A stretch of DNA of 18,269 nucleotides from Kiloniellales bacterium. GTDB lineage: Bacteria; Pseudomonadota; Alphaproteobacteria; Kiloniellales; JAKSBE01. Below, in pieces: positions 15,140 to 18,269 of this stretch. The notes beneath the pieces were generated by a model. That model was not told where the DNA came from. It was given only the letters and a program-made list of their open reading frames with translations, and ran no database searches. Positions within the stretch are counted from its first letter, which is position 1. Each line of letters begins with the position of its first letter. The stretch lies in assembly GCA_030067055.1 (NCBI GenBank), contig JASJAL010000065.1, forward strand, positions 1 through 18,269. The letters run 5' to 3'. The translations under genes and the position numbers were made by a program.

Positions 15140-16218
15140 CCGGCGGCGTGGCAGAAGCCCTCGGCGCGCGCAACCTGTTGATCAACTGCGCCGGGCTCGA
15201 AAAGGGCCAGCGGCTCTTGGTCGTGCACGAAGACCCGGATCTCGGCTGGTACGATCTGGACGCGCCTCTGGCCGTGGCGGCGGAGGCGGCGAAGCTGCAG
15301 GTCCCCACGACTCTGCTCGCCGTCGGCGGCCCCGGCAATTCGCCGGACCCGCGGGTCGAGGAGGCCATCGCCGGTCACGATGTCATCGTCTTTTTCGCGC
15401 GCATCGGGGATCAGGATCGCTTTGCCGAGCCGCCCGCCGGCAAGACCATTGTCATGAGCTACGCCCAGACCCGCGCGATGCTGGCTTCCGCCTTCGGGAC
15501 GACGGACAACCGGGCCTTCGTCGCCCTGAAGGACGCCGTCAATTCCATTCTGCTCGCTGCGGGGGACATCGAGATCCGCTGTCCGCTCGGGACCGCCCTG
15601 TCCGGCAGGGTCTCGGAGGGCGCCAAGGCCTCTCCGCTGGATGTCTCCGTCCGGCGCTTCCCCGTCGGTGTGCCGCAACCGATCGAGGCCGCCGGCTTCT
15701 CCGGTCGGGTCGCGCTGGCGCGCTATCTGACGCCGACGGGATCGCGGGTCTACGATCCCGCCTATCTGGCGATCGACCGCCCGGTCTTCGCCGAGGTGGC
15801 CTCGGGCCGCATCGCGAGCTTCTCCGGTGACGCCGCCACTGTCGCGCGGGTCCGCGCCCATCACGAAAGGGTTGCGAAGCTGTTCCACATCGATGGCGAT
15901 GTGGTTCACTCCTGGCACGCGGGCATCCACCCCGGCTGCGCCTATACGGCCAGGGCCACCGAGAATCCGGACCGCTGGTCGAACACGGCCTTTGCCAATC
16001 CGCGGTTCCTGCACTTCCACTGCTGCGGCGCCTATGCCCCGGGCGAGATCTGCTGGATGGTCCTCGACCCGACGGTGCTGGTCGATGGCCAAGCTCTATG
16101 GGAACGCGGCCGCTTGCGCGTGGCGGATTTTCCGGCGACCCGGAGCTGCCTGGGCGACTGGCCCGAACTGGAATTGCTGTTCGCCGATCCCTCCGATCAG
16201 ATCGGATTGGCGGAGTAG
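15136..16218 (+). CDS. M29 aminopeptidase/NicX-like metalloprotein
   Basis: A 360-residue protein whose layout resembles the M29 aminopeptidase fold, shared by 2,5-dihydroxypyridine dioxygenase NicX. The N-terminal Rossmann-like half begins ARNLLINCAGLEKGQRLLVV (11-30), with AAKLQVPTTLLAVGG (51-65) and a strand DVIVFFARI (82-90). The C-terminal half contains clustered candidate metal ligands: H258, H261 and H265 in HSWHAGIHPG, H293 and H295 in FLHFHCCG, and D311 in WMVLDPTV. The H...HxH...D arrangement would suit a single Fe or a Zn centre. Peptidase and ring-cleaving dioxygenase are both possible; neither is proved. ATGA overlap with the regulator gene (15136-15139) indicates translational coupling. 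It ends the operon, converging on the gene at 16286. Confidence 0.6.
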   Translation: MTGGVAEALGARNLLINCAGLEKGQRLLVVHEDPDLGWYDLDAPLAVAAEAAKLQVPTTLLAVGGPGNSPDPRVEEAIAGHDVIVFFARIGDQDRFAEPPAGKTIVMSYAQTRAMLASAFGTTDNRAFVALKDAVNSILLAAGDIEIRCPLGTALSGRVSEGAKASPLDVSVRRFPVGVPQPIEAAGFSGRVALARYLTPTGSRVYDPAYLAIDRPVFAEVASGRIASFSGDAATVARVRAHHERVAKLFHIDGDVVHSWHAGIHPGCAYTARATENPDRWSNTAFANPRFLHFHCCGAYAPGEICWMVLDPTVLVDGQALWERGRLRVADFPATRSCLGDWPELELLFADPSDQIGLAE

Positions 16219-16285
16219 CGTTTCACGAACTTCTTGCCCGGCCCCCGACGGTTCCGGGTCCACCCTCTCCCACGCCGTGCTTGAT

Positions 16286-16612
16286 CTAGCGGTAAAAGAA
16301 GGCGCGTCCGGACTCGCGCAATTGCGCGACGGTCTGACCGTCGCAGCCCTTGAGCTTGGCCGCCTGGACCACGCCGTCCGCTCCGATCTCGAGCCGAAAG
16401 GCCAGCGTTCCCATGGGTGCGTAGTAGGTGGTGCCGGCGTCGTCCTGCCAAACCAGGTGGAAAACGACGTCTCCGCCTGGTCTTCCGGCTATCTCCGCCA
16501 CAGGGCAGACGACCGCGTCGGGGCGGTTGTCGAAGATCTGCGCACCGACCGGCGATACCGGGGCGACAAGCAGGGCCAAAGCCATCACCGGCAGGAAAAA
16601 TCGGACCACCAT
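16286..16612 (-). CDS. Small secreted protein of unknown function
   Basis: A 108-residue protein I do not recognise. It starts with a clear Sec signal (residues 1-24, hydrophobic core FFLPVMALALLVAPV, cleavage after VGA|Q). The mature part of about 84 residues has a beta-rich look (VVFHLVWQDDAGTTYYAPMG, LAFRLEIGADGVVQAAKLKG) and two cysteines, C36 and C90, that probably pair in the periplasm. I start at the ATG complementary to 16610-16612 because GGAGG lies 7 nt upstream; the frame is open further upstream, but those residues precede the signal peptide and lack a ribosome binding site. It converges with the metabolic operon and is not part of it. The C-terminal GQTVAQLRESGRAFFYR may be a useful search handle. 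Confidence 0.72.
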   Translation of the reverse strand: MVVRFFLPVMALALLVAPVSPVGAQIFDNRPDAVVCPVAEIAGRPGGDVVFHLVWQDDAGTTYYAPMGTLAFRLEIGADGVVQAAKLKGCDGQTVAQLRESGRAFFYR

Positions 16613-17154
16613 TGGGTCGCCTCCGAACTCCATGAAGTGAAACCGAAGCAGGGTCTTTGAACGATGCAGGCTAGGTATAGGACATCGGGGAAACGACCTC
16701 AACGGAAGGCAAAGGCGCGCGCACGTCATCTCTCGCGCTGTCGCAAGGCGCCTGCCTGCATGAGTGCCGCCCGGTCACGGTAAGGACACGATGGAGAGCC
16801 GCCACCCAGCGTCAATGCGAGTTCTCTGCACGGCCATTCCGCGCCGTCCCGGCGATGCTGCCGGTAACACCGCGCCACCACCGAGCGCCGAACTTCGAGA
16901 AATTCGATTTCCTGGCGTCTTCCTCGTAGGCGGAGCAGTGCCCGCATGTACTGGAATTCCGCGGGTATCAATTGCAATTTCAGCATCAATAGTTAATAAA
17001 AATGGTTAATTTTATTTTAGTTATATTTGAAAGGAAATTGATTTTGATGCATAGTATTTGAATTGCGAGGCTGGTTTCTGGCCGTTCGTTTCGAGCGTCC
17101 AGCCGAACATTTCCGTGACGGGAGCCTTCAGCCGACTTCGGGGGAGCCATTGCA
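16613..17154. other. Intergenic stretch with an AT-rich tract
   Basis: About 540 bases without a convincing gene. The left two thirds are GC-rich, with an 87-residue minus-strand frame (16726-16989) that I do not accept as a gene. From about 16965 to 17065 the sequence turns sharply AT-rich, with runs such as ttaattttattttagttat, in strong contrast to everything around it. This tract leads into the M23 peptidase gene and holds the best promoter candidate there. The last 90 bases are a GC-rich untranslated leader ending in a GGGGGAG ribosome binding site. Confidence 0.6.
17027..17055 (+). promoter_or_regulatory. Candidate sigma-70 promoter for the M23 peptidase gene
   Basis: ttgaaa (17027-17032, -35 like, 5 of 6) and catagt (17050-17055, -10 like, 4 of 6) are separated by 17 bases. 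AT-rich sequence directly upstream could act as an UP element. The distance to the ATG is about 100 bases. AT-rich tracts produce chance matches, so this remains a candidate. Confidence 0.4.
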
Positions 17155-18269
17155 ATGACAGAGAACGGGGAAGGTGTGGCCGCCCACGCTTCGGATCTCG
17201 AGTCGGACGCTGCGCAAGAGATTGGCGGTCATGGGGAGCGGGGCAGAAGCACGACTGCCGGCGCGAAGGTCTCCGGGGTTCGGCCCCGCCCGGCCGCTTT
17301 CTTCGAGCGCAGCTCCGTTTTGGGCGCCTTCTTCCGCCGCGCGGGTGACCGGCTCCGCGGTTTACGCCCGACGACCCGCGCGCAAAAGCGCGTCGCGGCC
17401 GGGCTGGTCCTCGTCCTCGGCTGGGGTTCCTTTGCCGCGGCCGGCTATTTCGTGCAGGGCATGACGATTGCCGACAACGATCGGGAGATCTCCAGCCATA
17501 GGCAGGCCTATTTCGACCTGCAGCAGAAACTCAGGCAGACGGTCGAACGGAAGGCCGAACTCGAGGCTCGCGTCGCCGGGCTGGAGGTTTCGCTGGCCGG
17601 CGAGGTCGAAAGGCGCGAGGCACTACAGAAGCAGCGCGATGCCCTGGGACACCACAGCCTCCGCTTGGAGCGAAGCCTGACCGATCTGCGCGAGTCCAGG
17701 TTGGATGTCATCGATCGGCTCATCGATCGGGTCAAGCTCGGGAGCGAGGTCATCGAAAAGACGGTCGCGATGACGGGGCTGGACGCCGGCACGCTGAACA
17801 CCGACCTCACCCAGCCGAACCTCCGGCAGGGCGGTCCCCTCGTCGATGCCGGCGACAAGATCGCGGGCTTCCAACCGGGAATCGATCTCGCGGCCAGGGC
17901 GACCGAGCTCGAGCTGCTTCTGGATCGCTGGGCCGCCATGGAACAACTGGTCCGCAGCCTGCCGATCACGACGCCGCTCGACCAGTACTGGATCAGCAGC
18001 GTCTACGGGGTGCGTCGGGATCCGATCACCGGCCGAAAGGCGCGGCACCTGGGCGTCGATTTTGCGGCCGAGATGCACTCGGGCGTTCTTGCGACGGCGC
18101 CGGGCGAGGTCGTGTTCGCAGGCTGGCAAAGCAAGTACGGCCACATGATCCAGATCGATCACGGGCACGGCATCCAGACGCTCTACGGCCACCTGAGCAA
18201 GATCATGGTCGAGACGGGGGACCGTGTCGTGCACCGCCAGGAGATCGGCCTGCTGGGCAACTCGGGACG
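17155..18269 (+). CDS. M23 (LytM-type) murein metallopeptidase, membrane-anchored (partial, C-terminus off the window)
   Basis: The frame is open from ATG 17155 to the window edge, 371 complete codons. GGGGGAG lies 8 nt upstream. A long cytoplasmic, basic N-terminus (1-79) is followed by one transmembrane segment (about 80-101, VAAGLVLVLGWGSFAAAGYF), a coiled coil (about 105-180), a linker, and the peptidase domain from about 275. Within it are H298 and D302 (RHLGVDF), the two metal ligands of the first M23 motif, then DHGHG (335-339) and catalytic-region H346 in LYGHLS. The final HxH motif would lie beyond base 18269, so activity cannot be confirmed. The protein probably cuts peptidoglycan cross-links in the periplasm as a type II membrane protein. 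In many alphaproteobacteria a bactofilin gene sits beside such a peptidase; that would be just outside this window. Confidence 0.88.
   Translation, partial: MTENGEGVAAHASDLESDAAQEIGGHGERGRSTTAGAKVSGVRPRPAAFFERSSVLGAFFRRAGDRLRGLRPTTRAQKRVAAGLVLVLGWGSFAAAGYFVQGMTIADNDREISSHRQAYFDLQQKLRQTVERKAELEARVAGLEVSLAGEVERREALQKQRDALGHHSLRLERSLTDLRESRLDVIDRLIDRVKLGSEVIEKTVAMTGLDAGTLNTDLTQPNLRQGGPLVDAGDKIAGFQPGIDLAARATELELLLDRWAAMEQLVRSLPITTPLDQYWISSVYGVRRDPITGRKARHLGVDFAAEMHSGVLATAPGEVVFAGWQSKYGHMIQIDHGHGIQTLYGHLSKIMVETGDRVVHRQEIGLLGNSG

Noticed and set aside
15007..16092. 361-residue minus-strand open frame opposite the M29-like gene
   Set aside because: It is a typical GC-rich shadow frame rich in Arg, Gly and Asp; the plus strand shows coupled gene overlap and a conserved-looking protein.
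16726..16989. 87-residue minus-strand frame in the intergenic region before the M23 gene
   Set aside because: No motif, no convincing ribosome binding site, and its start lies in the AT-rich tract; composition looks non-coding.
1..18269. CRISPR array, tRNA/rRNA genes, insertion sequence, phage or defence system
   Set aside because: I saw no regularly spaced repeats, no tRNA-like or rRNA sequence, and no transposase, integrase, nuclease or toxin-antitoxin pattern.

Overview
This window is a stretch of chromosome from a GC-rich Gram-negative bacterium, most likely an alphaproteobacterium. The codon third positions are strongly GC, there are several periplasmic binding proteins with Sec signals, and one protein carries an N-terminal domain I know mainly from alphaproteobacterial cyclases and TPR/TolB proteins. 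No rRNA, tRNA, CRISPR array, transposase or phage gene is visible. Both ends cut through genes: a MOSC-domain protein on the left and an M23 peptidase on the right.

Layout. (1) 1-2426 is miscellaneous: the partial MOSC gene (minus), a GC-poorer stretch with a small secreted TPR protein (plus), and a GNAT acetyltransferase (plus). (2) 2509-6093 (minus) looks like a sensory unit transcribed in the order periplasmic solute-binding protein, PAS-containing membrane histidine kinase, small two-CBS protein. No permease or ATPase accompanies the binding protein. (3) 6694-10293 is a regulatory block. It holds a small secreted protein (minus), an AraC-family regulator (minus), and a divergent response regulator/SpoIIE-type phosphatase with an unusual N-terminal domain (plus). 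The two minus-strand genes share a duplicated 5' region whose operator-like sites are conserved in sequence and in spacing (one inverted half-site, then a second copy 22 bp away). This is the most striking non-coding signal in the window. (4) 10292-10416, between convergent genes, holds two related palindromes in opposite orientation. (5) 10527-16218 is an uptake-and-metabolism cluster. A polar-amino-acid-type ABC binding protein (minus) is divergent from a tightly packed run of ATPase, permease, AhpD/CMD-like protein, 2-oxoglutarate/Fe(II) oxygenase, XRE-cupin regulator and an M29/NicX-like metalloprotein (plus). (6) 16286-18269 has a small secreted protein (minus), an AT-rich promoter-like tract, and the start of an M23 murein peptidase (plus).

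How it may work together. The 10.5-16.2 kb cluster has everything for a regulated catabolic module: high-affinity uptake of a small polar, amino-acid-like or N-heterocyclic compound, two candidate Fe-dependent enzymes, and a regulator with its own ligand-binding cupin. The substrate cannot be read from the sequence. The 2.5-10.3 kb half is rich in signalling parts. The kinase has no adjacent response regulator, and the nearest receiver domain is in the phosphatase gene about 3.5 kb away, so a functional pairing is possible but unproven. All functional statements rest on motif recognition by eye; no database search was run.
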